Shown here: positions 38,149 to 49,482 of the stretch, piece by piece | Layout of the letters: every line of letters starts with the position of its first letter | How positions within the stretch are numbered: position 1 is the stretch's first letter | From: AP-15 sp963701815 | GTDB lineage: Bacteria; Pseudomonadota; Alphaproteobacteria; ATCC43930; CGMCC-115725 | Direction of reading: 5' to 3' | DNA: 64,000 bases | NCBI GenBank assembly: GCA_963701815.1 | Contig: CAVPBN010000024.1 | Span: 130,838-194,837, forward strand | The notes under the pieces: model-generated | What the model was told of the DNA's origin: nothing | The model's database searches: none | What the model saw: the letters and a program-made list of their open reading frames with translations, nothing else | Translations under genes and position numbers: made by a program

Positions 38149-40343
38149 CTAATCTGTGGTGAAGATCAGAACGCCGAGCGGCGGCAGGTTCAGTCTGATC
38201 GAATGGTGGTGGCCGTGCATCGGGTGCGGCTCGGCATGGACCTCGCCGGCGTTTCCGATCCCGCTCCCGCCATATTCCGTCCCATCGGTGTTGATGCGTT
38301 CCCGATACCGGCCGGCCTGCGGAACGCCGATCCGATAATTCTGCCGCGGGACCGGGGTGAAGTTGCAGACGACGACGGCGAACCGGTGCAGATCGCGACC
38401 TCGCCGCAAATAGGCCAGCACGCTTTCCGCAGCGTTCGTTGCGTCGATCCAGGAGAAGCCGTCGGGATCGCAGTCCAGCTGATGCAGGGCCGGCGTATCG
38501 CGATAGAGACTGTTGAGATCCCGGATCAGCCGCCGCACGCCCTCATGCAGCGGGTCACCGAGGAGCTGCCAATCGAGGCCGATATCGTGGTTCCATTCGC
38601 GCTGATGCGCGAACTCGCCGCCCATGAACAACAACTTCTTGCCCGGATGGGTCCACATGAAACCGTAATAAGCCCGCAAATTGGCGAAACGCTGCCAGCG
38701 ATCACCCGACATCTTATTGATCAGCGAACCCTTGCCGTGCACCATCTCATCATGGCTGAGCGGCAAAATGAAATTTTCATGGAAGGCGTAAAGCAAACCG
38801 AAGGTCAAATCATTGTGATGATATTTCCGGTGAATCGGATCTTCTGACATGTAGTGTAACGTGTCATGCATCCAGCCCATATTCCATTTGAAACCGAAGC
38901 CGAGCCCGCCGACGTAGACCGGGCGAGATACCATCGGCCAGGCCGTGGATTCTTCGGCCGCCGAAGTGGCCCCGCTCTCTTCGCCGAAAATCAACTCGTT
39001 CAGCCGTCGTAGGAGTGCGATCGCCTCGAGATTTTCTCGTCCGCCGAAAGCATTCGGAATCCATTCGCCGGCTTGACGGCTGTAATCGAGATACAGCATC
39101 GAGGCGACGGCATCGACCCGGATCCCGTCGATATGAAATTCGCGCAGCCAATAAAGTGCGCTCGACAGCAGAAAATTGGCGACCTCGCGGCGGCCGTAAT
39201 TATAAATTAGCGTATTCCAATCGCGGTGAAATCCTTGACGCGGATCGGCGTGTTCATAGAGCGCGGTCCCGTCGAAGCGTCCGAGACCGTGCGGGTCGGT
39301 CGGGAAATGGCCGGGCACCCAATCGAGCCACAGGCCGAGCCCGGCGAGGTGGCAGGCATCGACGAAAGCTCGGAAATCGTCGGGCGTGCCATATCGGCTG
39401 GTCGGCGCAAACAGGGATATCGGCTGGTAGCCCCAGGAACCGTCAAACGGGTATTCGGTGACCGGCATGACCTCGATATGGGTAAATCCCATGTCGCGAA
39501 CATACGGAACGAGCTGGTCGGCGAGTTCGCGATAGGTCAGATAACGGCCGTGATCGACCAAGTCGCGACGCCACGAGCCGAGATGCACCTCATAAACCGC
39601 GATCGGCGAGCCGCGATCGTGGCTCCGCCAGCGCTGCCCCATCCAGCGACCGTCCCGCCAGACGTGCCGCGACGGCTCGGCGACGATCGACGCAGTGCCC
39701 GGCGGCGGTTCGGATTGCTCGGCCTGCGGGTCGGCCTTCAGCGGCAGCAACACCCCGTCCGGCGCCGACAATCTCGTATTTGTACAGGCGACCCGGCCGC
39801 AATCCGGGCACGAAGAGTTCCCAAAAACCGATCCCCTGCCGGCGCCGCATCGGCATCCGGCGGCCGTCCCAGGCATTGAAATCGCCGACGACGCTGAGCC
39901 GGCGCGCATTCGGCGCCCACACCGCAAAGGCCACCCCTTCGACGCCCTCGATGGACGAGCGGATGAGCGCCGAGTTTGCGATAACTGGCGAGGTGGTTTC
40001 CCTCGGCCAGCAGATGCAGATCGAGTTCGCCGAGTACCGGAGGAAAACGATAGATGTCGTCGAACTCGTGTTGCACGCCGCCGTGCCGCGTGCGCAGTCG
40101 ATACCGGAACGGCTCCCGCCGATCGGGGATGGTCGCGACGAAGAAACCATCGGCATGAATTCGCTCGGCCGCTGCGACGACCTCGCCCGAAGCCGCATCG
40201 ACGACTGCCAGCTCTTCGGCGGCCGGCAGCATCGCTCGAACCACGATCCCGGCGTCGGTGCGATGCATGCCGAGGATCGAGAACGGGTCTCCATGGCGCG
40301 CCTCGACGACCGCGGCAATTTCGGGATCAGATCGACAGGGCAC
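38149..40343 (-). CDS. glgB: 1,4-alpha-glucan branching enzyme GlgB (two N-terminal frameshifts)
   Basis: The N-terminus (PEIAAVVEARHGDPFSILGM), a shift near 39970, the CBM48 part (VAFAVWAPNARRLSVVGDFN), a second shift near 39755 and then an unbroken catalytic domain make a protein of about 730 residues. Catalytic parts are IDGIRVDAVASMLYLDYSR (nucleophile Asp), SAAEESTAWP (acid Glu) and LPLSHDEMVHGKGSL. It makes alpha-1,6 branches in the linear glucan produced by GlgE. The start appears to be a GTG at 40343 inside the end of treS-mak. Confidence 0.88.
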
Positions 40344-43300
40344 CCGCCCTCGCTTTCATTTTGGTCAAGATGTCAAGGATCCCTTTGACTGGAATGGCGA
40401 CCCAGCCCGGTCGGTTGGCGAGTTCGTAACCCACTTCGTAAACAGCCTTTTCCAGCATGAAGAACGCCGTCATCTCTGCGGGCCTGCCTTTTGCTCGAGC
40501 GGATAGGACGGACAGCCGCGCATGGTCCGGTGATAGGCCGCGCGAAAGCCGTTGACCGCCCGCCGCCGCCAGGCTTCGGCGAGTTGCACCACCCTCGCTT
40601 CGGCTGCCGGCCGCGTGTCGATCAGATGCCGCACCGCGGCGTCGGCGGCATAATCGAACGAGCGGATCATCCCGGCGACATCGCGCAGCGGCGAGTGCTT
40701 GGCGCCGCCGCTGCGGCGAGCGGCCGCGCCGGCTCGCCCTCGAAATCGATGATGAAGAAGTCGTTCTGTACGACCAGAACCTGGCCAAGGTGGAAATCTC
40801 CGTGGCAGCGGGTCTTTTGCCCGCCGACGTCATCCGGGATCAAAGCTGCCGATCATCTCGAACAGGTCGTCGCGCGCGGCCAATAGGCGCCCGACAAGAT
40901 CGCCGGCCGTCTCCGGCAATTTCGAGCGATGGCGGTCCAATCGCGACAGCATGTCGCCGGCGGCGTCGCCGAGCTCGCCGCGCCAACGGGCGAGGTCGTC
41001 TCGGGCTGATCGGCTCGGGGGCGAAGTCGGGGTCGTCGCCGCCGCATTCGGCCAAGGCCCGGTGCATTTCCGCCGTGCGGATCCCGAGCTGGCGTGCCAG
41101 CAGCAGGAAAAAGACATCGGGATCGGCCAAGTCGGTTTCCCGGACCCCGGTCGACATCAACGCGTCGTCGAGATATCGGGTCAGATAATTCAGCGCCTGG
41201 GTCCAACCATCCCCCTGATTGCGGACAAAGCCGAACAGGACACCAAGCGCAGTCGTCTGCGGCGCCTCATCGGCAAGCGCGAGCTCGATGGTCGCCAATG
41301 GCAGCGGCAGTATTGGCGAACCCGGCGCGCTCGACCAGAAACCGCGACATCTCGATTTCGGGATGCGGACCGGGCTGGAGCCGCCGATAGATCTTGAGCA
41401 TCCCATATTCTTCGAAGAGCACCGAGCTGTTCGACTGCTCGACACCGGTCCGGCGCGGGATCAGTCGATCCGGCGGGGTCATCCGCTCGAAGCTCGCGGT
41501 TTTGCGAAAGCGGATCTCGCCGCCGCCGAGCGGTATCGTCGCCTCCCGCCCGATCGCGTCCATGACGGACAGCAAAAACCCGTCCTGCGACAGCGCGTCG
41601 ACCAGCACCCCTTCCCTGCGAAGTTGGCGCAGTTCGGCAAGGGTTACCGGCAGCAGACCCTGTCGAACTTCGCTCTCGGCGGCAGACCAGATCGCAGCCA
41701 GCGGCAGGAAGTAGCGCTGTCGGCTGTCCCGCGCCAACTCCGCCTCGACCACCGCGCCATAGAATGTTTCCGCCGTCGAGCTATCGGCCGCGGCCTGACC
41801 GGCCATTTCGCCGGACGCCGCGATGGACACCGCCTTGAGGCGCTGGTCCTTCGCCCCAAACCAGCGCTGACGGGGCAGAAACGCCGGGAGGGCGTCGCTG
41901 TCCAGCTGCTGCAGATTGCGCGGCTGAAAGAGATCCGACCAACCATGCGGCAAGACCAGGGTCACGAATTCGGGCGGGCCCGCCTGTAGGCTTGCCGCCT
42001 CTTCGGCGGTCAAGAGCAGATCGAACCAGAAAAAGCTGTGGGGCTGCAAGGTCAGCAGGTAGGGCAGCTCGCCGACCTTCGGAAAGACGCTGCGGGCCAG
42101 CAGTTCGACCGGTTGGCGACCGCGAAACTCCGACAGGTCCAGTTCGACCGCCTGCGGCGAGCGCGACAGATTGGCGACGCAGAGGATTACCTCGTCGCCA
42201 AAACTGCGCAGATAGGCGATGACCTTTCGGTTCGACGGGATACAGAAAACGCAGATTGCCCCGACCAAAGGCTTGGCGGAGACGGCGCGCCGCAACCAGC
42301 CGCTTCATCCAATTCAGCAGCGACGAGGGGGATCGGCTCTGCGCCTCGACATTGACCGCCTCGAACCCGTAAACCGAGTCCATGATCGGCGGCAGGTACA
42401 AGCGTGCCGGATCGGCCCTCGAAAACCCGCCATTCCGGTCGAACGACCATTGCATCGGCGTGCGCACGCCATCGCGATCCCGCAGAAAGACATTGTCTCC
42501 CATGCCGATTTCGTCGCCGTAATAGAGGACCGGCGTACCCGGCATCGACAGCAGCAGCGCGTTCAACAACTCGATCTTTCGCCGGTCGTTCTCCATCAAC
42601 GGCGCCAGCCGGCGGCGGATGCCGAGATTGAGCCGCGCCCGCCGATCGGCGGCGTAGTGATTCCACAAATAATCGCGCTCGCGGTCGGTGACCATTTCGA
42701 GAGTCAGCTCGTCGTGGTTGCGCAGGAACACCGCCCATTGGCACGTGTCCGGGAATGTCGGGCGTCTGGCGCATGATGTCGGTAATCGGGTGGCGATCCT
42801 CGGTCGATACCGCCATGTAGATGCGCGGCATCAGCGGAAAATGAAACGCCATATGGCATTCGTCGCCGGCGCCGAAATATTGCAGCACGTCTTCGGGCCA
42901 TTGATTGGCCTCGGCGAGCAGCATGCGGTTTTGGTAGCGCATGTCGAGTTCGCGACGCAGGCGCTTGAGGATATCGTGGGTTTCGGGCAGGTTCTCGTTG
43001 CTGGTGCCTTCGCGCTCGATCAGATAGGGAACGGCGTCGAGCCTCAGCGCGTCGACCCCGAGATCGAGCCAGAACCGCATGACCCTGACGATCGCCTTGA
43101 ATACCTGCGGATTATCGAAATTCAAATCCGGCTGATGCGCATAAAAGCGGTGCCAGTAATAGGCCTGCGCCACCGCGTCCCAGCTCCAGTTCGATCTCTC
43201 GGTGTCGGTAAAGATGATGCGCGTTTCCGGAAATTTCTGGTCGGTGTCGCTCCACACGTAATAATCGCGAAAGGTCGATCCGGGTTTGGCGCGGCGGGCG

Positions 43301-43704
43301 CGCTCGAACCATGGATGCTGGTCCGAGGTGTGATTGATCACCAGTTCGGTAATGACGCGCAGATTGCGGCGATGCGCTTCCCGAATGAAGATTTTGAAAT
43401 CCGCCATTCGGCCGTAAGCGGGATTGATGTTCTTGTACTCGGCAATGTCATACCCGTCGTCGCGCAACGGCGACGGGTAAAATGGCAGCAACCACAGCGC
43501 GGTGATGCCGAGATCCTGCAGATAGTCCAGTTTGCGGCACAACCCCTGGAAGTCGCCGATGCCGTCGTCATCGGCATCGAAAAACGCCTTAACATGCAGC
43601 TGATAAATAATCGCGTCCTTGTACCACAGCGGGTCCAAGGGCTCCGGACGCGGCAGCGTGCCGCCGCCGGAGAGCGGTGAAGCAACGTCGTCGGGTGGCG
43701 TCAT
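40327..43704 (-). CDS. treS: trehalose synthase / maltokinase fusion TreS-Mak (about seven frameshifts)
   Basis: The first ~320 codons are intact TreS (GH13_16): WYKDAIIYQLHVKAFFD, VINHTSDQHPWF, VDALRLDAVPYL (nucleophile Asp). Near 42740 the frame moves to FLRNHDELTLEMVTDRERDYL. More shifts follow near 42260, 41280, 41010, 40850, 40720 and 40480, but each frame carries on the fusion. The maltokinase part is marked by FLPRQRWFGAKDQRLKAV, FEEYGMLKIYRRLQPGPHPE, HGDFHLGQVLVVQNDFFIIDF (kinase catalytic and Mg residues) and EKAVYEVGYELANRP. TreS turns trehalose to maltose and Mak phosphorylates it for GlgE. It is the most broken gene in the window. Confidence 0.8.
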
Positions 43705-46700
43705 GCGACTGGGGCCGGTAGTAGGCGATAGACAGATGCGGGGTTGCTCTGCGGATCGAGGCGGACGCGCAGGCGCATCCCCCGGCAGGCCACGACGCGG
43801 CGCGTGAACGCCTCGTCGAGAGCAAATTCGGCGTCCGCGTTCATGCCGAAATCGTCGAGCGGCAGCTCGACGACGCCTTCATGAACGGCATGCGGATCGA
43901 GATTGACGGCGACGACGACAATGTTGGTCCGATCCGCCGTCATCTTCGCGTAGGACAAAATGTCCGCGCTGTCGCAGGCCAGAAAACGCAGATTGAGAAA
44001 CTGCTGCAGCGCCGGATTCTCGCGCCGGAAGCGGTTGAGCACCCGGATGTCCTCTTTTATGTGGCCGGCCCGATCCCAGTCCCATACCTTATACTCATAC
44101 TTTTCCGAGTTAAGATATTCCTCACGCTCGGGGATCGGCTTGTTTTCGCACAGTTCGAAACCATTGTAGATCCCGTAAACCCCGGCCAACGTCGCGGCCA
44201 GCACCAAGCGGATGCGAAACGCCGGCCGGCCGCCCTCCTGCAGAAACGTCGGCAGGATGTCCGGTGTATTGGTGAAAAAGTTAGGACGGAAATATTCCTT
44301 GCTCGGTCCCTGCGTCAGCTCGGTCAGGTATTCGATCAGCTCGGTTTTGGTATTGCGCCAAGTGAAGTAGGTATAGGATTGGCTGAACCCTGCCTTGGCC
44401 AACGCCCGCATCATTTTCGGCCGGGTGAAGGCTTCGGCCAAAAAGATCGCATCGGGACAGCGCGCCTTGACCTCGCGAATCAGCCATTCCCAGAACGGCA
44501 GCGGCTTGGTGTGCGGATTGTCGACGCGAAAAATGCGCACCCCGGCATCGATCCAGAACAAGACCGTGTCGCGCAATTCCTTCCATAACGCATCGCGATC
44601 GGGATTCTGAAAGTCGACGTTGACAATGTCCTCATATTTTTTTGGCGGGTTCTCGGCGTATTTGATCGTCCCGTCGGGACGGAAGCGAAACCACTGCGGA
44701 TGCTCGCGGACCCACGGGTGATCGGGGGCGCATTGGACTGCAAAGTCGAGCGCCGCCTCGATCCCGGACGCTGCCGCAGCTTGAACAAAGCGCCGGAAAT
44801 CCGCCAGCGTACCCAGCTCCGGGTTGACCGCCCGATGCCCGCCATCGGTCGAACCGATCGCATAGGGGCTGCCCGGATCGCCGGGCTGCGCAACCGGGCT
44901 GTTGTCCTTGCCCTTCCGGTTCACCCGGCCGATCGGATGGATCGGGACGAGGTAAACGACGTCGAAACCAAGTTCTGCGATCTCGGGAAGCCGGGCGATG
45001 CAATCATCGAAGGTGGCGCTGCGGCCGGGCTGCCTGCCCTGGCTTCGCGGGAACATCTCGTACCACGCTGCATAGCGGGCCACCCGGCGGTCGACGATGA
45101 TTTCGAGCTCACGCGGATAGCGCACCGCATCGCTGCGCAGCGGAGATCGCGACATCGCATCGCGCAGTTCCGCCGACAGCATCAGCTCGCTGCGCCGCGC
45201 CCCATCGCCGGCATCAAAAGCGCGCAGCACTCCCTTAATCCGCTCCGCGTCGCCGGCGGCAGCCTGGGGCAGGATCGCCTCGACGATCGCCCGTCCTTCG
45301 ACGAGCTCGAGCGCCCCCTCCAGCCCGGCTTCCCGCTTCTTGACGAATTCGTCGCGCCAGCTTTCGAACCGATCGATCCAGGCTTCGATCGTGTAACGCC
45401 ACAGACCCACCCGATCGAGGGCGAAGCGACCCACCCATCTATCGTTGTCGAAGAAGGCGAGGGGCGTCTCGCGCCACTCTCCGTCGGCAGCGGCGTATCG
45501 GACGACGGCGCGGAGCTTGTCGTGCCCGTCGCAGAACAGATCCGCCCACACCTCGAACAGGTCGCCTTCGATCCGCTTTACCGGATAGCGACCGCCATCC
45601 AACTCGGGATACACGTCTTCGATCTGAATCCGCGCGTCGCGGCGCCACAGCGGCGGCATCTCGACGACCGGGTCGGCACCGGCCGATGCTACGCCGATAA
45701 CCTTCACCCCGAGCGGCTCGACGACGAGTTGGCCGGCAACGGCTTCGCAGGTATTCGGAAACAGCTCCGTCAGCCTGAACGGCGCGCCGCCGGGCGGCAA
45801 ACCGAGCAAGGTATCCAGCATGGCCGGTCGCGACTCGCGCCGATCGCGGTTGACGAGGATCAGAGCGCGGTCCTTGCCGCTTTGGCTCTGTCGCATCAGG
45901 GCTACCAACTGATCATGCGCCTTGCTCGCCAAATGCTGCGGCCCCTCTTCGTTCAAGGCCGGGGCGGCCTGTTTCATCGCATTGATCTCGGCGATGAAGT
46001 CGCTGAGATCGAAGCGATCGGCCTCGCGCGCAGTTTTGCCGCCGGCGACGACCTCCAGGCGCCGCGACCATCCGTATTCGAACCCCATCGGCATCATAAC
46101 GCCTGCCGAATACGTCGCCGCGAAGGCGTAAGCTTGGCGATAACGCGGCGCAATCTCGGATTGCGGCGTTCCTGCCGCCAACAGGTCGTTCACCAGCCGA
46201 TCGGTGTCGTGACTCTCCGGAAAGCCGATCGACGGCGCGATGCGGCGAAATATTTCATATTGGTCGAGCAACCATGCGCTCTCGAAATCCCACCATTTGA
46301 CGCTGTTGAACAGGTAGTCGAACCCGGCATCGCCCAGAGCCGAAACGGCCTCCTGCGGCGCGCCCAGATTCTCGGCGCAAAACACCGCCGCCGGCGACGC
46401 CGCCTTGACCGCGCCGATCAGACCGCGCCAGACCTGGGCCGGAACCTTGTAGGCGGCATCGCAGCGAAAGCCGGCGAAACCGAGGCCGATATAATGCTGC
46501 GCCAGCCGCTTGAAATAAGCGAGGATATCGCCCTGTTGCGGCGACCCGTAATCGAATTCGGCCAGATCGCCCCACACGGTCCTTTGCGACGGATCGGCAG
46601 GGTCGGTGGCAAACGGAGAAACGACATCGCCGGCAGCGTCGCGGGCAAACCAGTCCGGATGTTCAGCGACGAGAACGCTGTCTCGCGATGTGTGATTGAC

Positions 46701-47096
46701 GACCAGGTCCATGATGACCCGAAGCCCGTGAGCACGCGCGGCTTCGGTGAAACCGCGCAGCAGCGAATCGTCGTCGCCGGTCTCGCCCTCTCGGAACCGC
46801 GGATTGAGACGATAATAATCCTTGACGGCGTAGAGGCTGCCCGAGAACCCCGGGTAGTGGAACGGATTGAGATAGACGGTATTGAACCGCATTGCCGCAA
46901 TCCGCGGCAGATGCTCCGCCCATTGCGAAATCGTGCCGGCGAGCGGCGGGAACAGATTGTAGATGCGCAGGCCCTGGCGCACCGCACCAGACCCGGATGA
47001 CGGGCGGCTCAAACCCGCCCTCCACAGCCATCGGCGATTATTGACCGCGTACCGAGCCGCAGCATCGTCATCCGGCTTGCCCGACCGGAGAGGCAA
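43701..47096 (-). CDS. glgE: GH13 alpha-amylase-like domain fused to GlgE maltosyltransferase
   Basis: This intact 1131-residue protein has two GH13 units. The N-terminal one (to about residue 500) has D213 in FRCDAAYKV, E242 in FCAENLG and D297 in PESHDTDRL, all in catalytic positions. The C-terminal one is GlgE: an N-domain from about 505 (IEDVYPELDGGRYPVKRIEGD), D859 in RVDNPHTKP and E888 in FLAEAFTRP. GlgE extends alpha-1,4-glucan from maltose 1-phosphate. Its stop overlaps the treS-mak start (ATGA). The start is a TTG at 47096 inside the end of otsA; a later start is possible. Confidence 0.9.
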   Translation of the reverse strand: MPLRSGKPDDDAAARYAVNNRRWLWRAGLSRPSSGSGAVRQGLRIYNLFPPLAGTISQWAEHLPRIAAMRFNTVYLNPFHYPGFSGSLYAVKDYYRLNPRFREGETGDDDSLLRGFTEAARAHGLRVIMDLVVNHTSRDSVLVAEHPDWFARDAAGDVVSPFATDPADPSQRTVWGDLAEFDYGSPQQGDILAYFKRLAQHYIGLGFAGFRCDAAYKVPAQVWRGLIGAVKAASPAAVFCAENLGAPQEAVSALGDAGFDYLFNSVKWWDFESAWLLDQYEIFRRIAPSIGFPESHDTDRLVNDLLAAGTPQSEIAPRYRQAYAFAATYSAGVMMPMGFEYGWSRRLEVVAGGKTAREADRFDLSDFIAEINAMKQAAPALNEEGPQHLASKAHDQLVALMRQSQSGKDRALILVNRDRRESRPAMLDTLLGLPPGGAPFRLTELFPNTCEAVAGQLVVEPLGVKVIGVASAGADPVVEMPPLWRRDARIQIEDVYPELDGGRYPVKRIEGDLFEVWADLFCDGHDKLRAVVRYAAADGEWRETPLAFFDNDRWVGRFALDRVGLWRYTIEAWIDRFESWRDEFVKKREAGLEGALELVEGRAIVEAILPQAAAGDAERIKGVLRAFDAGDGARRSELMLSAELRDAMSRSPLRSDAVRYPRELEIIVDRRVARYAAWYEMFPRSQGRQPGRSATFDDCIARLPEIAELGFDVVYLVPIHPIGRVNRKGKDNSPVAQPGDPGSPYAIGSTDGGHRAVNPELGTLADFRRFVQAAAASGIEAALDFAVQCAPDHPWVREHPQWFRFRPDGTIKYAENPPKKYEDIVNVDFQNPDRDALWKELRDTVLFWIDAGVRIFRVDNPHTKPLPFWEWLIREVKARCPDAIFLAEAFTRPKMMRALAKAGFSQSYTYFTWRNTKTELIEYLTELTQGPSKEYFRPNFFTNTPDILPTFLQEGGRPAFRIRLVLAATLAGVYGIYNGFELCENKPIPEREEYLNSEKYEYKVWDWDRAGHIKEDIRVLNRFRRENPALQQFLNLRFLACDSADILSYAKMTADRTNIVVVAVNLDPHAVHEGVVELPLDDFGMNADAEFALDEAFTRRVVACRGMRLRVRLDPQSNPASVYRLLPAPVA

Positions 47097-48511
47097 AGAA
47101 TTGACGCAGCCCGCTCAAGATGCTCGGGCGTTGCCGCCTTTCTCCGAGCGCCGAGAGAAACCGCTCGGCCCAGTCATCGATGTCGTTGGCCAGGAGGTGC
47201 GAAAACATCCGAGCATGGCGATCCCGGCGTTCGGCCAACGGCATTGCCAACGCCGTTTCGATCGCCGCGGCCATCGCCTCCGGCTCGTGCGGGTTGACGA
47301 TCAGCGCGGCGTCCAATTCCGCCGCGGCCCCCGCGAATTGCGACAGCACCAGAACCCCCGGATCTTCGGGATCCTGTGCGGCGACATATTCCTTGGCGAC
47401 AAGATTCATGCCGTCGCGCAGCGGCGTCACCAAACCGACCTGGGCCGAACGGTAGAAGGCCGCCAATGTGGCGCGAGAATAGGATCGGTTGACATAACGG
47501 ATCGGTGTCCAGGACGGCTCGCCGTGACGGCCATTGATCCTGACCGACGAGGGTGCTGATTTCACGATCTATCTCGGCGTATTCCGGAACCTCGATTCGG
47601 CTTTTCGGCGTCATCTGGAGAAACGTCACTTGGCTGCGCGATGCCGGGTTGGCGTTGAGAAAGTGATCGAAAGCCTGCAGCCGTTGGGCGATGCCCTTTG
47701 AATAGTCGAGGCGATCGACCCCGATGATAAGACGCCGGCCGCCGAGGCTCGTCCGCAACTCTTCGGCCGCCGCCGAGCGCGCCGCCTTCCGCGCGGCCCG
47801 GGCGAAGATCCGGGTTCGGATCGCGACCGGAAAGGCGCCGATCTGAACCCGCCTTCCCGCCCATTCGAAATTGGCGCGGCTTCGCCCGGCGACGCCGCCC
47901 TGGAGCTCGAAATAGCGGCCGAGATTCTCGGCATCATGCTCGGTCTGCAATCCGACGAGATCGTAATCGCTCAGCGTCCCGAGGGTTTCGGCGTGCTGCG
48001 GCAACGCCAGCAGGATATCCGGCGGCGGACACGGGATGTGCAGGAAGAAGCCGATCGCGTTGCCGTGGCCGCGGGCCCGCAATTCCTTGGCCAAGGACAG
48101 CAGATGGTAATCGTGCACCCAAATCACATCGTCCGGGCGGATCAGGCGCGACAATGCGTCGGCGAACAGCGCGTTCACCCGCAGATACCCGCCGAGTTCG
48201 ATCGCGGTGAATTCGGCGAGATCGACGCGATAGTGGAGGATCGGCCACAGCACGCGATTGGCGAAGCCGTTATAGTATTCCTGAAAGTCGAGGGTCGAGA
48301 GATCGAGAGTAATGACCGTGCGGCCCCGCCGCTCGACTACCCTCGGCTCGGCCGTCGCCGCATCGTCGCTGACCTTTCCGCTCCAGCCGAACCAGATCCC
48401 CTCGCGCCGTTTCAATGCCGCATCGACGGCGACGGCGAGCCCGCCAGCCTGGCGCGGTCCCTCGGGATCGGGGATCGATACCCGGTTTGAAACGACGATC
48501 AGCCGTGACAC
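47068..48511 (-). CDS. otsA: alpha,alpha-trehalose-phosphate synthase OtsA (frameshifted)
   Basis: This GT20 enzyme makes trehalose 6-phosphate from UDP-glucose and glucose 6-phosphate. It has SRLIVVSNRVSIPD, GWSGKVSDD, VIWVHDYHLLSLAKELR, IGFFLHIPCPPPDIL and IIGVDRLDYSKGIAQRL. After a shift near 47545 it continues as GEPSWTPIRYVNRSY and PLRDGMNLVAKEYVAAQDPE. The start is a GTG at 48511 with GGAGGAAAG upstream. It lies 61 nt after otsB. Confidence 0.9.
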
Positions 48512-48572
48512 CGGGCTTTCCTCCGTTTGGCCGGCAGCTGCACGTCCCTGGTAGCGTAAATCGGCGGTGCAG

Positions 48573-49304
48573 TCATCGGCCGAGGCGTTTCAGCCAGCAG
48601 CGTACGTCACGAGGCCCCAAAAAACAGCCGGTAAGACCGGGCAGCGCCGCCCCGACCGAATAGGCCAGGCCGCCGCACGCCAATACGGCGTCAAAGCCGG
48701 CGCGATCCATTGCGTCGTCGGCGATAAACACCGGCTGTCGATCGATAAACGAGGCTTCGGCCATGAACCGCTCGATCGCCTGTCCCTTGTCGAAGCCGGG
48801 AAGTCTGATCTCGAACACCCGATCGCCGGCAACCAGCTCCGGCGCTAATCCCGGAAATCGATCGATAAGTCGGGTAAGCGCCGAGGCCAGGGTCTTCGCC
48901 TCCAGATGGGCGCCACGGTAGTGCACGGCAAAGCTTACACGTTTGTCCTCGGCGAACGTCCCTGGAAAGCCGTCGAGCAGCCCGACCAGTTCCGACCAGA
49001 ATGCCAAGGGCAATCTGTCTCGAGTGACCGGGCATACGGCTCCGCCGACCCGGTTGCGGATCTCGGCGCCGTGGATTCCGCCGGCGCATAGTCGCAGGGG
49101 CGCGAATAATCGATCCAGATCGCGGATCGGCCGGCCGCTGATCAGCGCGAGCGCCCCGTCGAGGCGGTGCTCCGCTGCGGCGAGCGCGCTGATCAAGGCT
49201 GCGGGAACACTGACCGCGTCAGGGTGAGGCGCCAGGTCGAGGAGCGTGCCGTCCACGTCGAGAAACAGCGCGATGTCCTGTGCTCTCAGATCCGCCGGCT
49301 TCAA
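48573..49304 (-). CDS. otsB: trehalose-phosphatase OtsB
   Basis: This is a HAD-fold phosphatase that removes phosphate from trehalose 6-phosphate. The nucleophile motif is ALFLDVDGTLLDLAP near the start; ALISGRPIRDLD, FAVHYRGAH and PVFIADDAMDRAGF (metal-binding acids) follow. I chose a TTG at 49304 because GGGGGA lies six bases before it and the HAD motif then falls at residues 10-17, as in the family. The longer frame from 49436 has no clear ribosome site. It is the first gene of the trehalose/glucan block, so the promoter should lie in 49305-49482. Confidence 0.88.
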   Translation of the reverse strand: MKPADLRAQDIALFLDVDGTLLDLAPHPDAVSVPAALISALAAAEHRLDGALALISGRPIRDLDRLFAPLRLCAGGIHGAEIRNRVGGAVCPVTRDRLPLAFWSELVGLLDGFPGTFAEDKRVSFAVHYRGAHLEAKTLASALTRLIDRFPGLAPELVAGDRVFEIRLPGFDKGQAIERFMAEASFIDRQPVFIADDAMDRAGFDAVLACGGLAYSVGAALPGLTGCFLGPRDVRCWLKRLGR

Positions 49305-49482
49305 TTTGCTTCCCCCGAACCAACGGAATTCTAACGGGTTCGGTGCGGCGATGGTTCCAACCTGCCGGCGGCGCAGGGCCTCGGAGAATCCGCCGCATGC
49401 GTTCAGCCGCACCGCGCGGCGGTCGGGGGTTTGCAACGAGACACAGGCCGACGGAGTCGCTGCATCGAAAGCCGGTCAGCCT

